Below, one piece after another: positions 18,842 through 28,564 of a DNA stretch of 64,000 nucleotides. A model generated the notes under the pieces. That model had not been told where the DNA came from. It saw nothing but the letters and a program-made list of their open reading frames with translations, and did not search any database. A program made the position numbers and the translations under genes. The stretch spans positions 1-64,000 of the forward strand of contig JANRKU010000051.1 in the NCBI GenBank assembly GCA_033763335.1, read 5' to 3'. Position 1 is the first letter of the stretch, and each line of letters begins with the position of its first letter. This DNA is from GCA-2794515 sp033763335. Lineage in GTDB: Bacteria; Chloroflexota; Anaerolineae; Aggregatilineales; Phototrophicaceae.

Positions 18842-19318
18842 TTATAGAGTAGCGGCTTGTAAGCTAACAACACCAACCATAACTGCTAATGTTAGCCCAA
18901 TACTCCATATCAATGCCCCCACAGTCATCGCTAAAATTAAGCGATAAGGATGGGCATTTAACATCACCCCAAGTGCTGTGATAACCAGTGACCCCAAGGT
19001 TACAGGCGCGATAATGCCCAAACCCCATACACCATATTGCTCCCATATCTTCCTGATGCGCTCATTGGGCATATCTGGCGCATTGGGCATTTCTTCATCA
19101 GCCGTTTTTTTGCGCCATTTCGTTATCCAAGTGCGAATTCTATCCCCAAAAAATACGATAACGACCACGCCTGTGCTATAGCTCACTGTGGCGATAGCAA
19201 TCACGATAAAAGGGCTTAACCCCAATGCCAACCCAAAGGGAATAGCCGCCCAAAACGAAACCATTGCCAACCCAAACATACTAGCAACTTTAGATAATTC
19301 TATTAAAATGACATCCAT
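18842..19318 (-). CDS. Small multidrug export family membrane protein
   Basis: 158 residues from ATG 19318; AAGGTGA lies 7 bases upstream. Four or so membrane helices with AIPFGLALGL in the first and a cytosolic basic loop IRTWITKWRKK, then WEQYGVWGLGIIAPVTLGS. This pattern fits the Sm_multidrug_ex family (PF06695), whose function is poorly defined. The neighbour at 19417-19884 is a close paralog in tandem, with the same opening (ELSK.ASMFGLA) and the same WE.YG.WGLG motif, so a local duplication is evident. Confidence 0.75.
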   Translation of the reverse strand: MDVILIELSKVASMFGLAMVSFWAAIPFGLALGLSPFIVIAIATVSYSTGVVVIVFFGDRIRTWITKWRKKTADEEMPNAPDMPNERIRKIWEQYGVWGLGIIAPVTLGSLVITALGVMLNAHPYRLILAMTVGALIWSIGLTLAVMVGVVSLQAATL

Positions 19319-19416
19319 CACCAATCACCTTGTTTTTGTACGTATTTTTTAATTTTATTAACTTATTTTTTCTCAAACAATCAGACCTTAGTCCTTTAAG
19401 ATGACTTTAGAATAAT

Positions 19417-19884
19417 TCACGCGACAACGGCTTGTATGCCGATAATCCCTGCCATAAATGCGAGGGTTAAAATAATACTCCATACAAATCCGCCTGCTGT
19501 CATGGCGACAATTAGCCGATAGAAAGGCGCATTCATCATCACCCCAAATAGCGCCCCCATCTGAGACCCGGTGGTCATAGGTCCTGCAAGTCCCAATCCC
19601 CATATCCCATATCGCTCCCAAATTGCATGTAGGCGTTTATTGGGTTTTTGTATCACCTCATCAGCAGTGACATTTTTACGTCGTTTCATCACCCATGCGC
19701 GAATTTTTTCGCCAAAAAATATGGCAACCATCACCCCAACGCTATAACTGAGTGTACCTACGGCAATAACTGTGAGTGGATGCAACCCCAATGCCAATCC
19801 AAAGGGGATAGATGCCAAAAGCGAAAAAAATGCCAGTCCAAACATACTGGCACATTTAGAAAGTTCGATAAACACAATATCCAT
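19417..19884 (-). CDS. Small multidrug export family membrane protein (tandem paralog)
   Basis: 155 residues from ATG 19884 with AAGGTG about 9 bases upstream; the longer frame to 19947 is unsupported. It shares with the next gene the opening IELSKCASMFGLAF, the SIPFGLALGL helix, the basic loop with MKRRKN, and WERYGIWGLGLAGPMTTGS. The two differ throughout by many substitutions, so the duplication is old. They lie on one strand with about 98 bases between, allowing heteromeric assembly of two small subunits as in some small multidrug transporters (inference only). Confidence 0.75.
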   Translation of the reverse strand: MDIVFIELSKCASMFGLAFFSLLASIPFGLALGLHPLTVIAVGTLSYSVGVMVAIFFGEKIRAWVMKRRKNVTADEVIQKPNKRLHAIWERYGIWGLGLAGPMTTGSQMGALFGVMMNAPFYRLIVAMTAGGFVWSIILTLAFMAGIIGIQAVVA

Positions 19885-20016
19885 CGCCACACACACCTTA
19901 TCTGATTGATATGGTGTGATAGTAACCAATGCTTTAGCACCATGCAAGGTGGTGAATAAAATAAAAGGTGGTTATAATCGTTTTTTTAGACACTATCACT
20001 ATAGAAGAGGTTACTA

Positions 20017-21873
20017 ATGACCCCATTTCGTCCTTTTTTATTACATGAAATTAAACCCAAAGGCTGGTTTTTGGCACAAATCCGCCGTGATTTAGAAGAT
20101 GGATTCGCCAGTCGATTAGATACCCTTAGCCCTCATGCCAGCCGTGATTTATTTAAGCATCGCATCGCCTCATCACAAGACCAATTGGCATGGTGGGATA
20201 GCGAAACACGCGGGAATTGGTTGTGGGGATATGTGATGGCGGCATATTTATCTGACCTTCCCGACCATATCGCTCGCGTAAAAATATTGATGGATGACTT
20301 ATTAGCGACACAAGACGATGATGGCTACATCGGCATTTATTCTCCAGAATGGCGCTATCAACACCCCGCAGGCGAAAATGGCGAATTATGGGGGCAGAGT
20401 CGGGCATTATTGCCGATGCTTGCCTATTATGAGTGGAGTGGTGATAAGCGTTATCTGGATGCAGTCGAAAAAGCAGTGGCACTCACTATGAGCCACTATC
20501 ACGAAAAACCTGTTTTCGTCCGTTCAGATGACCCACTCGCCAATATCACAGGATTAACACATGGGTTTTGTTATATGGATGTGGTGGAATGGCTTTATCG
20601 CATCACAAAAAAGGCAGATTATCGTGCCTTTGGGATTTGGTTATTAGACGATTTTAACCGCATGGCAATCCCTTTCCCCAATGATGATTTAGCCAATGCC
20701 AATCTGATGGATACCCATCGTCCGTTTAGCGGTCATGCCGTCCATACGGTAGAGCATTTACGGGGTCTCATTTGGGGTGCAACAACATCACAAAATCCGA
20801 CCCATCTGGAAGGCATGAAGCGTGCATTTCATAAATTGGGCTACTTTCAATCCCCGAGTGGTGCAGTGGTTGGGGATGAAAGTATTCATGGCTTGCCCAT
20901 GCCCGATATTGGCTATGAATATTGCACCCTCACCGAATTGTTGATGAGCCTCTGTGGGGCAATGGAGCATTTAGGAGAAACCCGTTTTGGCGATATGGTC
21001 GAGACTATCGCCTTTAATTCGGCACAAGGAGCGCGGTTTAGTGATGGCAAAGGCATATCTTACCTCACATCCGACACGCGCCTGTCTGCCACTAATGCCC
21101 GCCCCGATAGTTATTCCTATATGCACGGGCATGGTGGGCGCTTCAAATATTCCCCTACTCATGATGATATTGCTTGTTGCTGTAATCCCAATTCAATACG
21201 ACTTCTCCCCCATACCATCAGTCGCATGTGGTTACGTCATGATGAGAGTATCGTAGCGATGTTATACGGGGCTTGTGAATTGAATACCACCATTCACGGT
21301 ATAGAGGTGAAAATTGAAGAAAAAACCGATTACCCCTTCAACAATGCCATCACCTTCACCATATCACCAGAACAAGATGTGGAGTTTGAGCTTATGCTTC
21401 GCAAACCTAAATGGGCGAAACACGGGCATATTACCTGCCCAAATGCAAAAATTGAGGAAAAAAGCGATTTTTATCATATCCGCAAAGTATGGCAACACGG
21501 AGATACAGTAAAAATTGTATTTACTGCCGATATTCGCCTCATCCCCTACCCCAATGATGAATATAGCCTCCATTATGGGGCGCTTCAATTTGCATTACCC
21601 ATTGCCCACAATATGACGGCAATTAAATCATATCCGATTGAAAATTTTCATGATTACGACATCACCCCGCAACACATTGCCGATGCTTATCACATCCCAA
21701 TTTTGGACGAATCACAACCCAATTATGGATTATCTATCAAAGAGGTTGCAGGCACGAATGCCGATTATCCGTGGGATGTTCCCCCTGTGCAATTAGCGGG
21801 GTATGAGACAACATTCATCCCATTTGGGGGGACGGTGTTGCGTCGCGCATCCTTCCCACTGAAAAAATCGTAA
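20017..21873 (+). CDS. Glycoside hydrolase family 127 (beta-L-arabinofuranosidase-like)
   Basis: 618 residues. An (alpha/alpha)6 barrel is suggested by the first 400 residues, with QDDDGYIGIYSPEW and WGQSRALLPMLAYYEWSGD typical of the DUF1680/GH127 family. DIACCCNPNSIRLLPH places three cysteines at 387-389, two of which should bind the zinc and one act as the nucleophile, as described for GH127. The C-terminal beta domain starts near residue 420. The protein has no signal peptide, so it acts in the cytoplasm on short L-arabinose-containing sugars, if the family function holds. No neighbouring sugar transporter is seen. Confidence 0.9.
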   Translation: MTPFRPFLLHEIKPKGWFLAQIRRDLEDGFASRLDTLSPHASRDLFKHRIASSQDQLAWWDSETRGNWLWGYVMAAYLSDLPDHIARVKILMDDLLATQDDDGYIGIYSPEWRYQHPAGENGELWGQSRALLPMLAYYEWSGDKRYLDAVEKAVALTMSHYHEKPVFVRSDDPLANITGLTHGFCYMDVVEWLYRITKKADYRAFGIWLLDDFNRMAIPFPNDDLANANLMDTHRPFSGHAVHTVEHLRGLIWGATTSQNPTHLEGMKRAFHKLGYFQSPSGAVVGDESIHGLPMPDIGYEYCTLTELLMSLCGAMEHLGETRFGDMVETIAFNSAQGARFSDGKGISYLTSDTRLSATNARPDSYSYMHGHGGRFKYSPTHDDIACCCNPNSIRLLPHTISRMWLRHDESIVAMLYGACELNTTIHGIEVKIEEKTDYPFNNAITFTISPEQDVEFELMLRKPKWAKHGHITCPNAKIEEKSDFYHIRKVWQHGDTVKIVFTADIRLIPYPNDEYSLHYGALQFALPIAHNMTAIKSYPIENFHDYDITPQHIADAYHIPILDESQPNYGLSIKEVAGTNADYPWDVPPVQLAGYETTFIPFGGTVLRRASFPLKKS

Positions 21874-21878
21874 CCCTA

Positions 21879-22502
21879 TTACCCTGTCTTGGCACGCCGA
21901 TAAAACGACCACAAGCGTAAATCGGTATTCGGGACAGGGTATTCTTCCATCACCTCAAATCCGTAATGAACATAGAGACTCACATTTTCGGGTGTGATGG
22001 TTTCGGTATAGACATTTGCACCCTCTTCATCGGCTTTTGTCAAAAATGGCTTAATCAATTTGCTGGCAACACCCCTTCCTTGTGCTTCTGGGGCAACCGA
22101 AATGGTGTTGAGATAATAATAGGGTTTGGTGGCATATTGCTTTTTCATCGCACCAAATTTAGAGAATATCGGCAAGGCTTTTCCAAACTGAAGAATAAAT
22201 GGACTCACTAACAATCCGAAAAAGCGCGGGATAGCAGGTAACACAACACTAAACGATGGATTATCCGATGGCATACTCCACACGCACACACCCGCTATTG
22301 GGTCGCCAAAACTATAGGCTTGACCACTACGGATAGCCACATCGAATACAGGCACAAAAAATCGCTTGAGCATTTTGGCACGTTTTTCTGGATTCGGGAT
22401 AAGATATACCCACAAGGGGTCATCTTGAAAAGCGCGTGCTTGGACATCAACCACTTGTAAAATTTTATCTAGCGACAGTTTATTCGGCAATAAAACAGGC
22501 AT
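21879..22502 (-). CDS. GNAT family N-acetyltransferase
   Basis: 207 residues. The acetyl-CoA binding strand and loop appear as YYLNTISVAPEAQGRGVASKLIKPFL (motif A, with the Q/RxxGxG/A loop QGRGVA) near residue 138, followed by a YVHYGFEVMEEYPVP C-terminal strand typical of GNAT enzymes. The N-terminal part has a PNPEKRAKMLKRFF segment seen in a subgroup of uncharacterised GNAT proteins. The acetylated substrate is not predictable. It converges with GH127 with only 5 bases between the stops. Confidence 0.9.
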   Translation of the reverse strand: MPVLLPNKLSLDKILQVVDVQARAFQDDPLWVYLIPNPEKRAKMLKRFFVPVFDVAIRSGQAYSFGDPIAGVCVWSMPSDNPSFSVVLPAIPRFFGLLVSPFILQFGKALPIFSKFGAMKKQYATKPYYYLNTISVAPEAQGRGVASKLIKPFLTKADEEGANVYTETITPENVSLYVHYGFEVMEEYPVPNTDLRLWSFYRRAKTG

Positions 22503-22643
22503 TATCTACTCCAGTTATCAAATTTCTCATCATTATGGCGTAATAAAATGAAGGTGAACCTTATCAATACATGAGGGTTTATTGAATTTCGTGAATATTT
22601 AGCAAATAGTCGGCGAAGTTGGTTTATTGATAGGGATAAGATA

Positions 22644-23861
22644 ATGACAAGACATCCACTTTTTACACCACCACGACATTTTCGTGATGTGGAATTTGAA
22701 CGCCATACCAAACGCGCTATTACATGGCTAGAACTCTTTTATGACCTCATCTATGTGGCTACTTTCATCCAAATTGGCAATTTTTTGAGCGATAATCTGT
22801 CATGGACTGGGTTTTTTCAGTTTATCGTCTTGATGATGGTTGTGTGGTGGGCGTGGGCAGGGGTCGCATTTTATCAGAATCGTTATTTTGCAGATGACCT
22901 CACCCATCGGTTGATAGTTTTTTGCCAGATGTTTGCGATTGCCTCATTAGGGTTGAGTGTGAGCAAAGCCTTCGGTGATTTATATGTCCAATTCACCATT
23001 GCCTATGTGGTTACACGGCTTTTCTTGGTACTCATGTATTGGCGCTCAATGCGCTCGCATCCAGAAAGCAAAGCCCTGTCGCGTGGGTACATCATCGGGT
23101 TCAGTTTAGGGATTGCGGTGTGGCTGGGTTCTTTATTGCTCCCCGCCGATATTCATTGGGTGGGGTGGCTAGTGGGCATCACCATTGAACTCAGTGTTCC
23201 CTTAGCGCCAAAAATGTTGAAATTACAATTTGAAACCCCTGTAGATTTGCACCATATTGCAGAACGATTTGGCATTTTTACAATTATTGTCTTGGGAGAA
23301 GCCTTTGTGAAAGTGCTAGATGATGCACAAGGCTCACTCATCACCATCCAAGCCTTGCTCTTTAGCACCGTAGGGCTTTTAGTCACTTATTCGTTATGGT
23401 GGATTTATTTTGCAGATACCGCAGAGGCAGAAATCAGTTTTGAAAACCGTTCTCCAGCCAAAGCAATTGCATGGATTTATGGACATCTCCCTTTAGCGAT
23501 TGGATTAATCTCTTTTGGAGTGGGTGCAAAAAAGTTATTCGCCACATCCCTAAAATATCCCGATGAGCCACTCAATATTGAATATCGGTTTTTATATACC
23601 GTTGCCATTTTGCTTTACCTTCTGGCGCTGGCACTGATTGATTTTGGCACACAAGAGGCAGATGGCACACCACACACCCAACGGGCTTGGATACGCCTCT
23701 TCAGCGCAGGGATTGTTTTAGCAATAGGGCTAATCGGCACGGGACTCACTGCGACTGCCTATGTGACAGGCATCGCGGTGGTTATGTTGACACAAGTCGG
23801 CATCAGCATCTTCATTAGTTGGCAGGATTCACTCAAGCCACCTGTAGACCATCATCATTAG
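22644..23861 (+). CDS. Low temperature requirement protein A (LtrA) family membrane protein
   Basis: 405 residues with about ten membrane helices. The opening RHFRDVEFERHTKRAITWLELFYDLIYV is the family signature (a conserved W-LELFYDL before helix 1), and VHHIAERFGIFTIIVLGE lies in the middle of the protein as expected. LtrA was linked to growth at low temperature in Listeria but its activity is unknown. It stands alone between the GNAT gene (divergent) and a small conserved protein gene. Confidence 0.85.
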   Translation: MTRHPLFTPPRHFRDVEFERHTKRAITWLELFYDLIYVATFIQIGNFLSDNLSWTGFFQFIVLMMVVWWAWAGVAFYQNRYFADDLTHRLIVFCQMFAIASLGLSVSKAFGDLYVQFTIAYVVTRLFLVLMYWRSMRSHPESKALSRGYIIGFSLGIAVWLGSLLLPADIHWVGWLVGITIELSVPLAPKMLKLQFETPVDLHHIAERFGIFTIIVLGEAFVKVLDDAQGSLITIQALLFSTVGLLVTYSLWWIYFADTAEAEISFENRSPAKAIAWIYGHLPLAIGLISFGVGAKKLFATSLKYPDEPLNIEYRFLYTVAILLYLLALALIDFGTQEADGTPHTQRAWIRLFSAGIVLAIGLIGTGLTATAYVTGIAVVMLTQVGISIFISWQDSLKPPVDHHH

Positions 23862-23952
23862 ATAGTTCTATTTTTGGTATTTTTGCGAAACTTGAGTAGA
23901 ATAAATTATCGAAAAATGTCGCATGAGTCTACTCAGAGGTCAAATAACCATC

Positions 23953-24372
23953 ATGTCAGACAACAATCCAAATGGAAATGGCACAAAAGAAAGCCCATGG
24001 GTACTCCAAACGCCACCACAAACATCCGAATATACCCTTTATAAGGATGAAAGCTATAATCCGCCCATACTCGTGTGTACCGTTGGTAAAACGGTCTTGC
24101 ATTATGATTTACGGTGTATTGAGCATCTTCATGCCATGCTCAAGGCACATGGCGATTGGATGGAATTGGGAAGTGCCGATGAACAAAAAGAGGCAAAAGA
24201 AGGCACAGTAGAAGCATGGGGGCGCTCCTCTGATAACCCTATTGGCGGATGGTACGGACTCAAAAAAGGGTATCGTGGTCGTTTTGCCATGTATATCCCC
24301 CCCTTACTCGAATTATTGGGGTTGGCGGAAGTCGAACACAATGCACGCGGCAATCGGATGCGTGCCATTTAG
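23953..24372 (+). CDS. Conserved hypothetical protein
   Basis: 139 residues from ATG 23953 (MSDNNPNGNGTKESPWVL). Soluble, no signal or membrane segment. Patterns such as SPWVLQTPP, LVCTVGKTVLHYDLR, HGDWMELGSADEQ and WYGLKKGYRGRFAMYIPP look strongly conserved and I have an impression of a widespread bacterial family (possibly DUF6855), but I cannot name a function. It is followed by a hairpin at 24385-24412 and then by the convergent deacetylase-like gene. Confidence 0.75.
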   Translation: MSDNNPNGNGTKESPWVLQTPPQTSEYTLYKDESYNPPILVCTVGKTVLHYDLRCIEHLHAMLKAHGDWMELGSADEQKEAKEGTVEAWGRSSDNPIGGWYGLKKGYRGRFAMYIPPLLELLGLAEVEHNARGNRMRAI

Positions 24373-24384
24373 AAAAATAATGCG

Positions 24385-24412
24385 GGGACGGCTAACCAAG
24401 AATAGTCGTCCC
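24385..24412. terminator. Probable bidirectional terminator hairpin
   Basis: GGGACGGCTA pairs with TAGTCGTCCC (one mismatch) around an 8-base loop, between two convergent genes. There is no long T tail, so efficiency is uncertain. Confidence 0.5.
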
Positions 24413-24428
24413 ACACGATAACTATCCG

Positions 24429-25442
24429 TTATGCTCTGCGGGGCAAACTGGGTATTGGTCCAAAAATCTTGATATTGCTCTTATGCACCCATCCCACAAC
24501 CCCATCTATAGTCACTTCAATCCACTCACCAGAACGCCCTGTAGCAGTCACCACGCGCCCAATAGCGAGTAATTCAATCGCTTCGCCAAAATCGGGTGCT
24601 TGCCGAAAATTGGTCGGTGCAATGATTTCTGTCCGCATGGTTGCACCTTCAATCCCCGCCCAATCCATATCAGGTGGCACACCAATTACTACAGGCATAG
24701 TATCTACTGCATCGCCTGTACGGGGTAAAGCATGGAATGTCGCCCCTGCCGCTTGCAATTCGGTCAAAATAGTTGGCAAAACCCGCGCCGTCACCCGATT
24801 TAGGTCATGAAAGGCGATAATCACTCCATCGCCATAATCATACGCATTCCAATAGGTGGTGTAATTAACGGGGGTATTCAACACATTATCAATCACCGCG
24901 TCGTCAAACTCAAATGATTCAAGGTCTACCGTGTCGGGCATATGATAGCCACAATCATCACTATCCACACTCCAGTTATAAGTGATGACATGCACCCCAT
25001 CAATCGCGGGGAGGGGTTTAATGCCACCGCCCGGTTGCCAGAACATCTTCGTTTGTGCATCGTATACGGGGAGCAATTCTGCGCCAATTGCCTCACGGAG
25101 GGCAGATTCTGTGCGTAAATACGATTCAATCACAACATCATCACGTGAACCAGCATAAACCCCTTCTTCGACCCACAAATGATTCACAATGGCATGACCT
25201 TCACGCACTTCTCGTTGGATAATATCCTCATTTCCAGCGATACGCGCACCTGCAATGAGAAAACTCGCTTTGGCATTATATTGCACCAAAATATCTAAAA
25301 TTTCGGGGGTATAGGCATCCGTTGGACCATCTTCAAATGCCAAATACACCCGAAAAGGCACATTCGTTGTTTGTGCATGAGCCGAGACAGAAATCCCAAA
25401 TACCCACCCACAGACCATCAAAACTAACCATAACCGTTTCAT
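24429..25442 (-). CDS. Secreted polysaccharide deacetylase-like protein with SH3 domain
   Basis: 337 residues: signal peptide (1-24, cut near AHAQ), a NodB-like domain, and a C-terminal bacterial SH3 domain (about 265-325, with SGEWIEVTIDGVVGWVH). The first NodB motif reads FEDGP (36-40) instead of the usual FDDGP, so the catalytic-base Asp is Glu37, and the HxxxH motif is NHLWVEE: His88 is kept but the second His is Glu92. The metal site is therefore altered and the protein may be a degraded enzyme or a binding protein. It would act at the cell wall, to which SH3 domains often bind. Confidence 0.75.
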   Translation of the reverse strand: MKRLWLVLMVCGWVFGISVSAHAQTTNVPFRVYLAFEDGPTDAYTPEILDILVQYNAKASFLIAGARIAGNEDIIQREVREGHAIVNHLWVEEGVYAGSRDDVVIESYLRTESALREAIGAELLPVYDAQTKMFWQPGGGIKPLPAIDGVHVITYNWSVDSDDCGYHMPDTVDLESFEFDDAVIDNVLNTPVNYTTYWNAYDYGDGVIIAFHDLNRVTARVLPTILTELQAAGATFHALPRTGDAVDTMPVVIGVPPDMDWAGIEGATMRTEIIAPTNFRQAPDFGEAIELLAIGRVVTATGRSGEWIEVTIDGVVGWVHKSNIKIFGPIPSLPRRA

Positions 25443-25656
25443 TTTTATTACTCCTGAGTTGTGTGCTAACCTGTTTATGATTAGAACTCAGACGGCAAAA
25501 TTATGCTAATTGCACATCCTACGGAAACATTACGCTTCTGCTATTATTCCCCTACGCGATAAATACTCCCATAAGATGATGTAATAGAACTATCATCACG
25601 ATTCGTCTCATATTAGGATGTAAAAGATATTTAACTCATGGAGAGGGATTTTACCG

Positions 25657-26217
25657 ATGGCAAAGTATTATGAAAATATCACCCCAGATTTACAAGACTT
25701 TATCACCAAGCAACACCTCTTTTTTGTCGCCAGCGCCCCACTATCGGCAGAGGGACATGTCAATGTATCGCCAAAGGGGTTAGATAGCTTCCGTATTTTG
25801 AACCCCATGAAGGTCGCATATTTGGATATGACGGGCAGTGGCAACGAAACATCGGCGCATATCCACGAAAATGGGCGTATCACCTTTATGTTTTGCGCGT
25901 TTGATGGCGCTCCGCGTATTTTACGCCTATTTGGTAGAGGACATACGGTATTGCCCAATACCCCAGAATGGGATGAACTTGCCCCCCATTTCACCCTCTA
26001 TCCCGGGACACGTCAATTTATTGTGGCAGATATTCAAACTGTGCAAACCGCGTGCGGGTATGCCGTGCCATTGTATGAGTTCAAATCACACCGCGACACC
26101 TTGATTAAATGGGCAGATACCAAAGGTGAAGCGGGCATTGCGGCATATCATCTTGAGAAAAATATGCAAAGCATAGATAAATTGCCCACACCTTTGGCTA
26201 TCGCTTGCGAGAGTTAA
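25657..26217 (+). CDS. Pyridoxamine 5'-phosphate oxidase-like FMN-binding protein
   Basis: 186 residues of the split-barrel flavin-binding fold. HLFFVASAPLSAEGHVNVSPKGL is the typical first strands and FMN-contact region of the PPOX-like family, and GNETSAHIHENGRITFMFCAF continues the barrel. Such proteins bind FMN or F420 and reduce small organic compounds, but the true vitamin B6 oxidase motifs are absent. GGAGAGGG lies about 10 bases upstream of the ATG. Its end overlaps gnd by 4 bases on the opposite strand. Confidence 0.85.
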   Translation: MAKYYENITPDLQDFITKQHLFFVASAPLSAEGHVNVSPKGLDSFRILNPMKVAYLDMTGSGNETSAHIHENGRITFMFCAFDGAPRILRLFGRGHTVLPNTPEWDELAPHFTLYPGTRQFIVADIQTVQTACGYAVPLYEFKSHRDTLIKWADTKGEAGIAAYHLEKNMQSIDKLPTPLAIACES

Positions 26218-27122
26218 TCTTGTTTTTTGATGCTATGTCCGCCAAATTGATTCCGCATCACCGACAGTAATTTATCGGCATAAGGCGCATTTTCACGAGA
26301 ACGAATGCGCCTTTCAAGTGCCAGTGTGATAATCGGCGCAGAGACATTGAGGTCTATCGCCTCAAACACCGTCCAGCGTCCCTCACCACTATCTGGCACA
26401 AATGCGGCAATATCCTCTAATGTTTCGTCATGAGCAAGGGCTTCGGCGGTCAAATCGAGCAACCACGAGCGCACAACACTCCCATGTTGCCAAATTTTGG
26501 CTATGTCGCCCATATTCAGGTCAAAATCGGTCTTGGCTTGCATAATGGCGAATCCTTCTGCAAAGGCTTGCATCATGCCATATTCAATCCCGTTATGAAT
26601 CATTTTGACAAAATGCCCACTGCCAATTGCGCCCACCCGTCCCCATCCCAAATTCGGCTCTGGGGCGAGTGTTGCAAAAATGGGACGTAGAGAGTCTATA
26701 ACGGCTTCATCGCCCCCAATCATGAGGCTATAGCCATTCTCTAAACCCCATACCCCGCCACTTGTCCCGACATCCACAAACTGAATATCACGGGCTTTTA
26801 GCATATCGCCACGGCGCATAGAATCTTTATAATTCGAATTTCCCCCATCAATAATGATGTCACCCGCGCTCAATAAATCTGCCACCTGAAAAACCGTTTT
26901 TTCGGTGGGGTCGCCTGCGGGAATCATCACCCACACCACACGCGGACTCGGCAATTGCCGAATCATATCTGCCAGCCCGTCTGATGATATAGCCCCCATC
27001 TCCACAGAGGCTTTCACTGATTGTAGGTTCAAATCGGTCACAACAACCTCATGCCCGCCACGCAATAAGCGCAATGTCATATTTGCGCCCATTTTTCCCA
27101 ATCCAACCATGCCTATACGCAT
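26214..27122 (-). CDS. gnd: 6-phosphogluconate dehydrogenase, decarboxylating (short form)
   Basis: 302 residues from ATG 27122 (MRIGMVGLGKMG). It has the dinucleotide fold GLGKMG, DGGNSNYKDS, the substrate loop VGTSGGVWGLENG and the catalytic KMIHNGIEYGMMQAFAEG. The length of about 300 is that of the short GndA/YqeC-like enzymes, which often prefer NAD+, not the 470-residue NADP form. It converts 6-phosphogluconate to ribulose 5-phosphate. It lies 22 bases after the beta-glucosidase gene on the same strand and opposite a FGGY kinase gene, so a gluconate shunt is encoded here. Confidence 0.93.
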   Translation of the reverse strand: MRIGMVGLGKMGANMTLRLLRGGHEVVVTDLNLQSVKASVEMGAISSDGLADMIRQLPSPRVVWVMIPAGDPTEKTVFQVADLLSAGDIIIDGGNSNYKDSMRRGDMLKARDIQFVDVGTSGGVWGLENGYSLMIGGDEAVIDSLRPIFATLAPEPNLGWGRVGAIGSGHFVKMIHNGIEYGMMQAFAEGFAIMQAKTDFDLNMGDIAKIWQHGSVVRSWLLDLTAEALAHDETLEDIAAFVPDSGEGRWTVFEAIDLNVSAPIITLALERRIRSRENAPYADKLLSVMRNQFGGHSIKKQD

Positions 27123-27144
27123 ATCACAGCCTCCATTTGCTGAA

Positions 27145-28485
27145 TTATTCACCCAAAATTGCCCCATGTGAGGCAATGACATCCTTATACCAATAAGCGG
27201 AATCTTTTAATGTGCGGATTTGTGTTTCATAATCCACATGGATAAGACCAAACCGCTTGCGATAGCCATGCGCCCATTCATAATTATCCATGATTGACCA
27301 ATAAAAATAACCCGCAATGGGGATATTATCATTGGCGGCACGCTTAAATTCACGCAAATAGCGCATCACAAAATCTATCCGATTCGCATCATGTACCGCC
27401 CCATCCACCGCCACCCAATCCATTGAAGCCAAGCCATTTTCGGTGATGACGATAGGCAGGTTGTAGCGGTCATAAATAACCTTACTGCCCCAATACATAC
27501 TTTCGGGGAGCATCAACCAATCCATCATGGTCATAGGATGTCCTTGTGGTGCATTTTTAAGCCCATTCGCATCGGCATACGAGCCAAAATAAATATTCAG
27601 ACCAACATAATCGAGTGGTTGGTTAATTTGTGCCATATCACCGTCTTGAATGGGCAACCATTTCCCCCATGCTTCCATCACATCGGCGGGATATTCCCCT
27701 TTGAGCATGGGGTCGAGCCATAAACCCGCATTGCGTTTGCCATCATAACGGATACTCCAAAACAAATCGTGCGCGGTTTGGATGGTCGCAGGGGTATTAT
27801 CGGTTGGAACAACAGGGTAAATATTCATCGCCAAACTGATAGAGGCGGGTTGTGGACTATTGGCGCGGATGGCTTGCACACTTTTGCCATGCGCCAATTG
27901 AATATGATGGATAACCTGCATCAGTGACATCTCCCCTAGCCTATCTCCAGGGGCAAGTCGCCCTTGTTCGTGTCCGCCGAGCGCGAAGGCGGGCGGTTCA
28001 TTGATGGTTATCCAATCTTTTACGCGGTCACCAAATTTTTTGACCATCAGCGTGGTATATTCCGCAAACCAATCGGCACTATCCCGATTCAACCAGCCAC
28101 CACGCGAATAAAGGGCATAAGGGAAATCCCAGTGAAATAACGTGACGTGTGGGGCGATATTCGCCTCTAATAATTTGTCAATGAGGCGGTCATAAAAGGC
28201 AATGCCTGCGGGATTTATCTTACCCACCCCATCAGGCAATACCCGCGCCCATGCAATAGATAGGCGATAGGCTTGTAGCCCAATTTGTTTCATGAGGGCA
28301 ATATCGTCCTCATAGCGATGGTAATGGTCACATGCCACATCACCTGTTTCATCACCCCAAATTTTGTTGGGGGTATGGCTAAAAACATCCCATACCGATA
28401 GCCCTTTGCCATCTTCAAACGCCGCCCCTTCAATCTGATAACTGGCGGCGGCACCGCCCCAAATAAACCCTACTGGAAATGTCAT
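27145..28485 (-). CDS. Beta-glucosidase, glycoside hydrolase family 1
   Basis: 446 residues. GH1 (beta/alpha)8 barrel with the acid/base Glu163 in TINEPPAF and the nucleophile Glu349 in ITENGLA; FIWGGAAASYQIEGA and DVACDHYHRYEDDI are the standard N-terminal motifs. There is no signal peptide, so it hydrolyses imported beta-glucosides in the cytoplasm. It is the first gene of a likely two-gene unit with gnd and is divergent from the FGGY kinase gene at 28565, sharing a 79-base control region. Confidence 0.95.
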   Translation of the reverse strand: MTFPVGFIWGGAAASYQIEGAAFEDGKGLSVWDVFSHTPNKIWGDETGDVACDHYHRYEDDIALMKQIGLQAYRLSIAWARVLPDGVGKINPAGIAFYDRLIDKLLEANIAPHVTLFHWDFPYALYSRGGWLNRDSADWFAEYTTLMVKKFGDRVKDWITINEPPAFALGGHEQGRLAPGDRLGEMSLMQVIHHIQLAHGKSVQAIRANSPQPASISLAMNIYPVVPTDNTPATIQTAHDLFWSIRYDGKRNAGLWLDPMLKGEYPADVMEAWGKWLPIQDGDMAQINQPLDYVGLNIYFGSYADANGLKNAPQGHPMTMMDWLMLPESMYWGSKVIYDRYNLPIVITENGLASMDWVAVDGAVHDANRIDFVMRYLREFKRAANDNIPIAGYFYWSIMDNYEWAHGYRKRFGLIHVDYETQIRTLKDSAYWYKDVIASHGAILGE

Positions 28486-28564
28486 TTTTGCCTCCTGAAT
28501 GAGTTCTGCACTATAATAACGGTATATTTTTTAGTATTTCCCCCACCGTAGTGAGGATATTGCA

